A DNA stretch of 64,000 nt from Ciona savignyi (lineage: Eukaryota; Chordata; Ascidiacea; Phlebobranchia; Cionidae): contig CH003035.1 in the NCBI GenBank assembly GCA_000149265.1, positions 146,014 through 210,013 of the forward strand, given 5' to 3'. The position numbers and the translations under genes are program-made. Position 1 is the first letter of the stretch. Every line of letters starts with the position of its first letter. Of the stretch, positions 37,859-50,000 are shown piece after piece. The notes beneath the pieces are model-generated. The model saw nothing but the letters and a program-made list of their open reading frames with translations. It had not been told where the DNA came from and made no database searches.

Positions 37859-40800
37859 TCACGAGGCAACATCTTTGAAAATGCTGACAAATCCTTGAGC
37901 GTAAACCGGCGCGTGGAGAGTGCTTATTACGTGCCACGTGTCGTTAGTCGGGTCGTAAATTTCCACTGTCCCATTAATGTGACTGTTGCCGTGCAATCCG
38001 CCTGAATTATGAGATTCAATGAAAACTAATTTCGTTTTCAAAACCACTTTGTCGCTTTCAGAGTTTAAAAGCTTCTGCAGTTACCATTTTCACATTTCTT
38101 CGGTTTTTCGGTAGAGCATTATTTATACAGTATTGATCACGAGATTTAAGAAATATTTCGCTTTCAATTTCACATAAGGTTAAAATCAAATCGACTAAAT
38201 TGATTGTCACCTGCAATATAAAGTTTTCCCTTGTGCACAGTTGCTGCACCATGCAGGTGTCCGCCATTTGTATTGCGCAATTTTAACCAAAAGTTAGCTT
38301 GCCTGAAATTATATTTTATTACCTTCAAAGTATAAACAAAACTATCTAAGAACAGGCAACTATTTTAATGCAACATCAAACTATCTAAGCACAGGCAACT
38401 ATTTAATGAAATCATCGCTTGTCGTAAAGTTAACTGAAATCAAATAATTGTCCTAGATACTTTAAAGATAACGAAAATATGCTTACTTGTTATAGCGACA
38501 AACTCCAGCGTGCTGACCCATGACATAAATAGTACCGTTTAAATTTGCAGCTATAGCGCCCCGTTGTGGTTGTGGATGTGGAGCCAACATCTTCCACTTG
38601 TTTGTTTTCGGATTGTAGCATTGAACATCCGCAACGATTTCCTTCGAATCTGGTCCGCTTGCACCGCCTTTGGAGATATATGGGTGGTTATTGCGCGACC
38701 GATTCACAGGTGGTTAAGTCACATTACAACCGAAACCAACCGCAGCAATTTTAACTGAGAACGAGTTAAAGCTTTGCCAATGTTTAATGACCTTGGGCTG
38801 TTTAACAAAAAAAAAACACTTTCTTGTGGAAAAATTATGGATCTGGTACAAACCAACATCATTGCAGTGTAGGACATCGAAAGTAAATTTCAATTAAGAG
38901 CATTTTAAATTGTACCATAATAATACCGGTAAAAATAAGGGAAAATATTATATTCTGCTGATTTCAGAATTGCATACAAAATGTTTTGCACTGCGGCGTC
39001 ATCGTTAAAATTTAAGTTAGTACAGGTTACAGCTCAAAATCGCTTTTAAATTGACGAAAAATATGTTTTTAATGAATTTAAAATTAACTTGATTCCCTAA
39101 AGAAAAAAAGTGTAAACTTTATTAGAAAGATATGAATGTGAAAATTAGTCGAATTTTTTATGAGATTAAAAAAAACACATTTTCAAGCTTTCCTTTGATT
39201 GATGACAATACGAACGCAATAGGTTTGAAACCTTGCTCGGTGAAAAACTTTTATTTGATTTGTATATATAAATAAAGGGTAATTCTACAGTTTATCTCCA
39301 ATGTGTTGCAACGTCCCTGGTCCGAGAGCACTGACTGACACTCCCGGTGTAACTAACCGAGCGGCAATTATTTGTTTCCACAATCTTTCGGCCAATGCAG
39401 ACCCGCGACTAACCATTTGAGCTAGGTTAACCGAAAAAAAGGGTAGACAGAGCTTTACACTCCATAAATATAAAAAGTCAACTAACCGATGCCGTACAAA
39501 AGGCCATCGCACGTCACTACACATGTAGAGCTCAAAGCTTTTGTCATCGGTTCCACAGCACTCCATATGTTCGAATCCGGATCGTACTTTTCCACGGAAT
39601 TTAGTCGAGACGTCCCGTCATGTCCCCCAACAACGAACAGACAGCCATTGAAACCAACAGACGAGTGGAGGTATCTTGCTTCCAGCATAGGTGCTACCTA
39701 GTTAATAAAAACAAGAAATTTTTTATTGCACGCTTATTAGTTTTCTGTTGTCGCTATCTTCTGGTGTGGTTTTATCCTTTTTTTTTAATTTTTATAACAA
39801 GCGAAGCGTTTTGTGTTACACTTTTAGGCGGGGTAACCACAAGTCAGCAGGTCCATCGGTTATGTAATATATAAACATAATCACACTTAAAATCACTTAA
39901 ATAGTAATACTTTTCAGTTAATGATAACTGGTTATATTATTAAGGATAGTGGTGTTGTTAAGTAGCATCTTACTCTAAGAGTAGCACTTATACATGCTAC
40001 CAACCTAAAGGTAAACATTATTTTCCGCGGGTTGAGAATGCCTTTTTCTTTATGAATGCAAACTATTTGAAAAAAATATCTAAAACCGAAGGTCAAACAC
40101 CCTAGTGCCACTTTACAATTTTGATGAATTTGGTGATAAATAAACCCACTTGTTTCCACTTATTTAAACTTGGTATGTACATCCAAACATCTTTGCATGG
40201 GTACTGGTGGGCGCCGCCAGTGACGAATATATTGTTGTTCACAGTTGCAACGCTGTATGCTGTCTGTTTCACTGCATAAAAATATCAAATACAAGTAAAA
40301 CAAAGAAGGCACAAGTAAAAAAAGGTTGTACAATCATAGCATACTGTGCGGTTAAACAGGAATATAATATTCGATGGTTAAGGATGTCTATATGTTGACT
40401 TTGTAAGTTAAACGTTGCAGTTATACTCCAAACAAACCAACTGTATTTAGAGAAGTAATGATTTGTTTAAACAAAACCGAAAACGGAAAATGGCGAAAAT
40501 CAGTCTCACCTTTAAACGGTGCTAAAAATTTCGCAGTTGTCTCGGGAAAATCAAAGTAAACACAATCGGAAACCGACGCTTTATCTTTGTTCAGACCTCC
40601 AACGACCACTATAATTTCCCTCTTCTGATGAAAATAATAAAAACGCATTGCCTAAATTTTATATAACACCTGAATGCCATGCATCTTTGCACAGGGAATT
40701 TGTGGATGTTTTTGCTTTAAATTGTATAGCAAAAAAACAATAAAACTTGCCTTCCAGAGCTGTACAAGCTCGATAAAAAAGGTCAATTGCGCTTTTTAAA

Positions 40801-43800
40801 TACCCAAATAAAATTACCTGAAAACAGTGCGAGGAGCGAGGTTGGGTCCTTGTAGTTTGCATCAACGGTCGCTGATCAACCAGAAGTTGAAAACGTCTTG
40901 CTTCGTCTAAGAACCGCTCGCAGGCCTAGAATTCAAACGGAAATAAACAAATATTTTACCGACGGGTAAAATTCCTGCTTTTCAAATAAATGTTTACCAG
41001 AAAAGTTGGCTAAAGACGGTCTTTGCCGCCGGCTGGTTGTCGGTAACGTTATCAACGCCAGCATAGGCAGACATGAAATAAACTTTTAATGTATCGTTGT
41101 AACAATAATAATTTTTCAATGATAGCAGCACACAGAAGGGTTGTCCTCGTCACTTACCACTTTTATATCTTATAATAGGTTGTAATGATGTGGTTTGCAC
41201 TGGGTTAAGTACAGTTTTGTACCGGGGTTGATTATGTAACGCCGCCGCACACAACCATGACACTACTGCTTAACCAGCTTTAATTTACTTAAAACGATAC
41301 GTGCACACCGCACTGGCTCTGTCGGGTCGCACCCAGGGGTAAGGTGTTAGTAAACAAGAGCGCTTTAATAACGTGTCGTCTCACTTTATTATCCTTGATC
41401 AGAGGATCTGATTGCACAACATCCAAAAGAAATTGCGGTTGCACTAGCGGCAGTCGAATATGTTCCAGTATTCGTGGCAGATTTGATACTCGGTTTGTGA
41501 CGTCATGACGTACCCACGTCATCGCCGCTTCAAAAACCTGAAACTCGCAATCACATTTGGTATATGATGGCTGTTTATGGCGTTTTACCAAATAAATTGA
41601 TCTCTATGAGTAATTTGTGGTATATTAAGTAAGTGTTTTGCTGAGTAACAATGGTGGTGAAATGGTGGTGATTTTAGAATATTGGTACGATTGGAAACAT
41701 AATTTTAAAAGGGCTTTACGTTTAGTTCTAAAAAACTAAGCCTTTTTGTGGCAGGAGTTTTAGTGACAGTCCTTTTGGTAAGATCAGTTTGCATTGGAAA
41801 GAAGGAAAGCAACTTTATTTGAACTCCTACTTTAAACCCGAGAAAACAAGTATTGCTTGCAAGTTTAGGTTATTCGATGTTTAATTTATGTTAAACTTTA
41901 CAGTAACAATGTACAATGAGTTACAATAGGTGTGTAGATTGAATAACCTTACAACACCCAGCAACAAATGTTGCAGTAATAATAAAGATAGATAAAATGT
42001 TGTTGTATTTTTAAATGCTAATTATTAAATTTAATTATCTTCATATCATTAGTAGGCCTACACGTAGAATCCGTATAACTTGGAATGTAGCATAATTTTC
42101 GAAAAACTATAAATATAAAAAAACACAATCTTACTAGTTCCTCCAAATTCACTTTTAAGTTGTTGTTCGAAAGAAAGCTTAATAATTCCTTCGGCGATAC
42201 AGCTTTGAAACTTTGGCTCCGACTGACTGTTGTAAAGTTTTGGCAAATGTACTTGCAAGCGTTTTCAATCAGCTCGATGCAGCCCTTTAAAACAAACCTA
42301 ACAAGTTTGCACCCTTCATAAACTATAATTATTTACACACACACACATATATATATACATTTAAATAAAAAACAGATCATTTAAACATTCTAACTCTATT
42401 TATAAACAGTTATTAATAAACAGAAATGGATGGACAAGATTTTAACTCCTATTAACAGTCAGGAATGAAGACTTGTTTTAGGAAAGCAGCGACATTTAAA
42501 ATACTTTTGATGGTGTAAAAAAGGTATTCGCAAGTTTGCTATTTTTATTACGTTACCAAGTTAAAAAAATGGAGCCTACATGAAATATGATTTGCCACAA
42601 TCGTTCTAGAATATCAAGGTGGTCTCCCAAGTGCACATTATAAGCATAAACATTCGCTGTTTGCACTAACTAACCTGTTCCATCGCATACCGTCTGACTG
42701 AGATGCAATTTTCCGGTGACATTTTCTGAATCAACAAAGAAATACATGCTTTTCTTACTCCTTCGAACTCCATACTCGTGGCCGCCGATAAAAGTTGATC
42801 AATGTTGTCATCTGCAGATACCAAAATCACAGTTAAATGTGATGTGTTGGTCACAATAAGATAGTTATAGATACCTATATTATTGTATAAACAAATATGG
42901 CATAAATATTCGTAATAATGGCAGGGAAAATATTATTTTCGGATGAAGGTTAATCATATTATGTAGAATTTATCGGACAGGCAAATGGCATATACTTCAC
43001 CCGTATTTTATTCATATGCTTCCGTCTCGGTAACTTCCAGCGTTCGATATTTGATCTTACCAGTTATGGTGATCTTCGACGTATAACTAAAATCGACCAG
43101 TTGGGACATGATGGAAAACGAGGTCTCCTTCACGTTGAAATTGTGCGGGCAGTTGCTCAATGTTGACGGCAAAAGCCTTTCGGCGAAAAACTTGCTACAT
43201 CCGCACAGAACGACCTGTAAGTATAGCCCAGTTGGATTAAATTTCGACGATTATCAGCCAATTTTATTCCAGAAGCAAATTTAATCAATAAGGCCAAATT
43301 GAAATACCGACATTATTGAAATATTGTAAGGGAGGTTGTTTATTTAAAATCTACGAAACGATAACGCATTATAACATGCATCGTGCAGTGCACAAATATT
43401 ATAGTTTCAACGGCCATTTCAATTAATATCCGCCAGACCGTGCCATTTGCCAGTAGTTTTTCCAGCATCGATGTTTATGTATCTGGCATGAGTTTACCTC
43501 ACGCAGTAAACAGATATATTTCCATTTTTACGATCCAAGTTTTTATCGGATTGCTTCATATCCATAAACTTAATTTAGAAGGAAATATAAAAACTCACTT
43601 TATGGCAGGGGATCTGCTCATTGTCGACGATCAAGTTTAAATCCACGAGCTGCTTTTGACTTCGCATTTCGTTCAAGCTCAGCAGAACGTTGCAAGGGTG
43701 TGTCGCTTCGTAATGTTCGTAACCCGACGGCAAACACAGTATACCATTCGTCGCACTCGCAACCGCCCCGACATGTTTCTGGGGAAAGGGATACGATTTC

Positions 43801-45102
43801 CAGAGTCAAGAAGTAATGACTTCCTGTTTTTCACGCTGCTGCTGTCCTGAGTTTTCTAAATGGCGGTTATTGGGATAGATCCTACTTTAAACAGTCCGAA
43901 CGGTTAGCGCAACCGATTCATATACAGCATGCCATTTAAAAATAAGGTTATAGACGCAAAATCACGAAATCGAAACTTGACATGGTAAAAAAATATTCCG
44001 CTTCTCGGTTCCGTCTCTTTTCTGATTGTTTTTCTACATAGAAATTATAAAAGTCAAACTGTCGCGCTGTACCACTTGGCCATATCGGGAAAGATACTTA
44101 ATTATAACAAATAATGATCATTTTGTTTAGAATTCGATTGGATTTATACGCCACAACCCATTACGCATCACCGCTTATTTCCTCAAGATTAGTGGTAATG
44201 TTTTTTAGAAACTGTTTAGAAAAAGCCGTATTTTAGAATTCTTTATTATAATTACTCACGTACAAAAACTCGTCTGATAAACAAAACATTTTCCAGACAA
44301 ATTTATATCACTAAATTTATATTACAGTGGTATTAATTTTTTTAAAAAATGTTGCTTTTAAATATGCAGCAGCGACATATTTGTAGTTTCCATCAGTTCC
44401 AGAGCGCTAAGCCAACAATACATTTTCCTTATCTACACAGCAGTCAAGTTGTTGTCAAAATTCTATCCAGCTTGCCATTAAGTGCGAGAGCTGCGCTCTT
44501 GCCAAGATTGCTGTAACTTAATGTTCTCTTGGCCGACGACCATTTTATTTTGCCGCGTAAATATTTTCCTTTACTTAAGAGGCGAAATACGTGGACAGGC
44601 TTTTAGCGTCTGTGCCTTTGTTTAGTTGTCAACTCTGGCAATATCCCAATTACAAATCCCACACATACTATGTGAAGTACCCAAAAACAATTAGACAACA
44701 TTACTTTACATTTTTCACGCATAAATAGGTATAAAACCACACAAATGCAGCGTGAAGTAAAACAAAATTCAAGGTCCAAATTTATATAAAATAACGGTTG
44801 AATGTTCCTTAATAACCGCTATGCTTACCGGAGCTTCATTAGAAGGATATCTCGCACGTTTCAATGGGAAGGTGGTCCTGACGACCGGGTCTCGCAGGCC
44901 AGTGAAGCAGGGCCTGTCCGTTCTTAACAATGAGGGGGTCGAGACTCTGTCATATTTTCTGTAAGTCGTGTATTACATATATCAGCAGTTAAGCTTAATT
45001 GCGAACATGCAGATTTAGTCGTCTTATAACCAACCTTGTGGTTGTGTCGTTTTTGTTGTATCCTTCGTCTATCCTTTCTTGCTTTATCTTTGTTGCCGCC
45101 AT
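37859..45102 (-). CDS. BTB-BACK-kelch protein, KLHL24/KLHL35-like
   Basis: Probable substrate adaptor for CUL3 ligases. Minus-strand exons: 45102-45035, 44958-44829, 43778-43599, 43214-43061, 42811-42675, 42284-42135, 41537-41385, 40925-40818, 40624-40510, 40271-40150, 39697-39487, 38667-38487, 38302-38211, 38001-37859; 647 aa, all phases agree. The N-terminal 90 residues are basic and unusual. BTB is at about 95-190 (HPCNVLLSLNEMRSQKQLVD, CGCSKFFAERLL). BACK is at about 200-350 (SPENCISVRRYAMEQ, SPKELLSFL, FEAAMTWVRHD, RILEHIRLPLV). Kelch blades follow, e.g. GCLFVVGGHDGTSRLNSVEK and KLYIAGGLHG. Blade order and the KALSSTCVVTCDGLLYGIGG block resemble KLHL24/35. The start was chosen by phase: the ATG at 45100-45102 gives an open join, whereas the one at 45113-45115 stops in the next exon. 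The two 5' exons are less certain than the rest. Confidence 0.88.
38341..38408. repeat. Two-copy tandem repeat, 39-bp period
   Basis: 'actatctaagMacaggcaactatt' occurs at 38341 and 38380, in a kelch-gene intron. Confidence 0.85.
41727..41830 (+). repeat. Dispersed repeat, copy B
   Basis: Counterpart of 6239-6345, in the intron between 41537 and 42135 of the kelch gene. Copies A and B are diverged, suggesting an old element. Confidence 0.6.
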
Positions 45103-47011
45103 TCAAACTTGCCATATACCTCGATTAGAACTTAATCCGACCTTAAGTAAAATATTGTTCCATGTGTATTGGCTCTAACAATTCTAATTCGTTCCTAGCT
45201 GCTTTAAACGGTAGATTTAGTATAGCAACAGTTAGTTCAAACCCACCCTCTTATACGTTCGCCACAATTTAACCGCAGTGCTGCGTTATGCAATCGAGGT
45301 ACAATAATAACTAACCTCCATACCTCGCGTAACAGCATACAAAAGCCTAAATATAAAATGTCGATAGAATCAAGTTGGCTGTGATAAAAAGGCGCTTGCC
45401 AATCAATAGTTCTCTTAACGCCTGTCACGTTTGTTAAGTCTATTCACTCTGAATGAAAATGATTTCATTTTCACTATCGACCTTTTAACCACTGCATCAA
45501 GCAAGCGAACTAACTCATCTTCCAATGAAATGCCATTAATGTTCTCTCCTCAGTTTAAAAGCGGCAGCAGCGCTCAACAAACATGGATGCTCTTGGCAAA
45601 CCACAAGACTTCGACGCGGTTTCATTTTGTGCCAAGAAAACCGCCCAAAACCGGTTCGAGCTGGTAGTTGGCTTCAATTTTCGGTCAAGGCAGCCCAGTT
45701 CGTAAAATAAAAAAGACTTTCATATTTTAAATAGAACCTGCTACTCTTACTATTACTTGGAAAGATAAATTTCGTGACAGGCATATAAGAAAAACTACAG
45801 CAGCATACAAGTATGAATGTCACGCTCGCGAGTTTGTCGGTGTTGTGTTTTTAGTGATATTCATCTTTGTGTTTTTAGTAACATTAAACACATAACCGAT
45901 CGCCTGCACAGGTGTCTTGTTAATACGCGTTAGGTCGAGAATTCCGTTTCGCACTGAATTTTCGAGCTTTTTTCGTCACGTATATTTGACCTTTGGTGAA
46001 TTGAACTAAACTCGAAGCCATCAGCGTCTACCAGGTACGTGCTGTTGAGGTTTTGGCAGTTTGCCAGCACGCCCACAGCAGACGAGACGAGTTGGCAGCG
46101 CAGCCGCCTATCTGGAACCTCAAGATGAATTCGACGAAGCCGCCGCTTGAAAACAGATTTGGATTTGGAACTCGTTATAAGCGTAGATGGGCGACGGTTG
46201 AGTCCATTAATGGCAAATCGCAAAGCCCTTTGGACCTTGTTTACAGAAGGGTGAATATTTCTCATCACGTCACCTAGGAAGACATTTGCCGTGATAAATT
46301 CCAGTGAAAAAGGCTCCTCGGGCCTAAATTATACGCATCGGTATTGACTGGTACCACTCGATAAATTCGATCACAGATCAGGGTCGTCAGCCGAATATCG
46401 GGCCAGCAATGGCGCCTGGCTGATCCTCTGGACTGGCGGGTTATAAATATTTTATTCCGTTCTCTGCGATCCAATGATTAATGATTTGAACTGAATAGGA
46501 GCGAAACCAGTAATCGACACGGTTTTTTAACGATTTCCCAGCAAAAGCAATTTCGAGGTACGTGTTTATATCCGAGGCCCCACATAAAGCTGAATGGTAT
46601 AGCACAACGTTAAGTTGCCGGGCGGCACTTCAGCCCTCTACACATTAAACTGCGACTTGGGTCAAAGCCAATAAACTGACAAGCATGTGGCTTTGGCGGC
46701 ACGTTCTCTTGCCCGAGGCAGCTTCAATAAGCATCGTATAACACTGGATGTTCAATATAAATGTATACATTAAACCGTAAAAACGGGCCCGTTTATAAAT
46801 GTTCACCTTTCAACGATATATCGGTTTTATTAACAAATTGTCAAACACAGATAAATGGTACGGAAGGCGTAACATAGAAGCACTAAACATATGTCCAAAA
46901 ATATAATATTGGTGCACAAACAACATAAAGTTTAAACAACTATAACGGTTTACGTATTCATAAGCGCTTATATTTGGACATGTAATGTATCATGTAATGA
47001 ATCCGTTGAAA
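45103..47011. other. Kelch promoter side, with an unexplained coding-like island
   Basis: Separates the kelch gene 5' end from the EFHC2 3' end. From about 45540 to 46740 it is more GC-rich than its surroundings and open on both strands in places (plus 46053-46277, minus 45930-46268), with no family recognised. A minus-strand AATAAA for EFHC2 lies at 46826-46831. Confidence 0.5.
45583..45705 (+). CDS. Weak candidate small gene or first exon
   Basis: An ATG with G at +4 opens a 40-codon frame beginning MDALGKPQDFDAVSFCAKKT, preceded by a splice-acceptor-like ctctcctcag. A GTAGTTGG after codon 27 could be a donor. Joining at 45663 to an acceptor near 46034 or 46084 keeps a frame open, but the choice is arbitrary. 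The protein was not recognised. It may be chance. Confidence 0.15.
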   Translation: MDALGKPQDFDAVSFCAKKTAQNRFELVVGFNFRSRQPSS

Positions 47012-50000
47012 TCACGAGTCCTGCTTCCCAAAAACGTCTTCAATGAGAGCGGAATACGCAACATTGGAAACTGAAGCAGATTTCGTCAGATTGCCGCCGG
47101 TCCATGAAGCGTCGAACTAAAGAAATGACGTATTCAATTTTTATCTCTAATTAGTTTTGTGTTGTGTGTCGAAAGTGGCTGTCTGGTCAATTATGACAAT
47201 ACTTCTTCTTTTGGGTTAATTATCCATAATAATGCGACGATTTATCATTTTAAGTAAATGCGTGAGGTCATCTCTGTTTTTTAATCTATTTATAATGTAG
47301 ATATCCCATAGCAACGGATTTTTTATCTGGGTAAATTCCGGAGCTCTAATGGGCTCGATATTACCGTATTTGTATAAAATTGAATCATGTATCAGTCGCG
47401 TTAACCATTCGATAAAAAAAAACAGATAAAAATCTGCTTTGCTATGCTTTTAATCGCACTGTGGCCCCACACAGCTTAATGCTAGATTTCATTCTCTTCT
47501 TAACAAAAATATCATAACTTAAGGATGATTAAACACATGTTAGTAAGTAGTATTTGTCATATAATTGTAAATAGTATTTACCCGGATTGGAACATCTTGG
47601 TATTGAATGGCTTCCACCGGGTTTTCCCTCCAGTTTAACTTCGACACGAAGTCCTTGTAATCAACACAGCCACCGTCGGACATCCTGAACACACAAAACC
47701 GTTACTTGGAAAACACATCGTCAATTACATTAAAAGTGCACGTAATTTTTATTATGTACATGTCTGTAAGCTTGTAAACGTAATATAAAGAGCACTAGTA
47801 ACCCGCTTTTTTACCCATTATGGGCTTGATATTAAGACCGTTTTTATATAGGAAACGGTATATGAATCGGTTGCGTGAAACGTTCGGTCACATAATCGTT
47901 CCAATATTAACGCACTTTTCCGTGGGATTAATACCAGTCGATACCTCTGCAATCCAAACGCGAGGAATCCAACGATTAACGCACAACCTCAGCTCTACAA
48001 CGAACAAAAAGTTGTAACTCACTTTTTCATGAGCAGTTGCAGAACGTCCTCCGACAGCGGAAATTTGAACGCGCGGCAAATTGTTCGGAGTTCCCCGGCT
48101 GGCAACTTGCCGCTGTTGCTCGCGTCTTCGTAGCTCAAAGCTTCCTGCAGTCTCACGAAGTCCTGAGTGTTGAAACCAAATAAATAAAGGTGCTACGTGA
48201 TAGGATACTAATTTTAACCCTGTTTTCACGACATGGACATTTTATTACTTACACGGGCAATCAGAAGATTACCTCGTGCGTATAGTCGAGTTTATGGAAA
48301 TATTGTGTATTTTTAAATTAGGCATGAAAACTGCGGAAAAATTAGCAATTGTCCCCAGCCCCAACTAATAAACAATTTCTGACCTCAAAGTTTTTCTTCT
48401 TTAATTTCTCTTGCGCCACAGCGAGAATGAGCGTCATGTCCACCTCCTCCGGCTCCCGGTGAGCGTAATGTCGTCCGACAGTCATAATCTCGTGCTCGGA
48501 GAATGTTCCCATCTGAGCCAGCATGTTCCTGTGTGGAAGGAATAATGACTCGTTGTACATGTAATTTTAGTCTCCTACCCACACCACACAGTTATTATGT
48601 GGTCATTAAGGTAACCCTCTGCCTCTATATAGCGTATTCAGATTGGTTGTTCCACATTGTGGCACGGACAAAGCCAAACACACTGCAATAACAGCTAGAT
48701 TGTGTACAGACAAGGTATTCCAACGCTGTAGATGTGGCACCCTGCCCGTCCACACATGGAAATTAACAGAACTCACATATACCATTGTAAAAATGTCCAT
48801 TTGGATGGATCGGGAATACGAAGGTTGACATAACAAAGAAAAAGTTGTCAGAATGCTACCAGCCATGTAATAACATCGGCAGTTTTTTAAACGGCATTTT
48901 GTTGGTGGTTGATGGGTCTGTTTTTGCCCAGTGCCGCATGTTCGCTCGATCTCAGCCTCGATTTTAATAGAAAAACACCAATCAATACACTTTATTAATT
49001 CTACATGCGTTCATTAATCATTAACGCGGGTGCAATAGGTTATTGGATTTGTCAGATCCGTAAACATCATGTCGAAAACACCATTTTCGGGTCATGATCG
49101 ACTTGCTAATGACTGAGAATGAAAAGCGACGAGAGACATACAGAGAAAACAGGGTCTACCTGAGACTCTCGTATCTGATGGTTCCGCTGTTATCCGGGTC
49201 GTTGAGAACGAAAAACTCCTTTACGTCCTTTGCCTTGTCCTTCGTCGCTTTGCGCAGCTTCTCCAGTACGAACGCCATGTTCGCGTGTGGGAACTGCAGA
49301 ACACGAACTTTATCAGTTGTATACGTGCGATGTTTATATGTTCGGAAATGTCTTAAAACACGCATAATTATTTTATTTTTTTTGACAAGGTTTTTAACTC
49401 GTGATTTGTTTGCTACTACCACTAGATCTTGACTGGATTCGGTCATCGATAAAACGGGACGGCATGACGCGTCGAACCGCTAGCCGGATAACGCGTAATG
49501 CCGTCAGTCGGATGCTTTTCGGTTCAAAACCGGTCGCTTATTGCTTGGGCAGCAAGACACCAAAGGAGTTTACTTTGGCCGAATATATTGCGACAAGTTT
49601 AAAAATGAAAGACCGGTCGGTAATGGTGTAAAAACCTGGTCGGGTATAAAAAAAGGACGAATCCAGCAAAATCTTATGGACGAACAAACGTCTCAACACG
49701 CACTGTAATACTTCCAACAACCAGGCACCGATCGATTCCTGCAAATGCCTGTGTTGTACATTCGACCTCGATTTTAATATATTTGATGTTCTACGATCAC
49801 GCACCTCGTCAGCATGCTGCTCCACGTATCGGAATGCGTATTCGTCGGCATCAGTGATCACGAAGTCGAAGTTGTTGAAAACCACCTTGGCGCCCACAAA
49901 GAGGTCGGCCGCGGTGATGTATTCCGACATCTCGCTCTTGAATAGTTCCTGGTTCGATTTCTTGATGCGGCCACGCTCCAGAAACTTGCCGCCGATTATT

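Noticed and set aside
45035..45115. Kelch protein start at 45113-45115 with exon 1 joined straight to 43778
   Set aside because: The join is open, but it skips exon 44829-44958, which has good splice sites and fits only the frame of the ATG at 45100-45102. This choice is moderately, not fully, certain.
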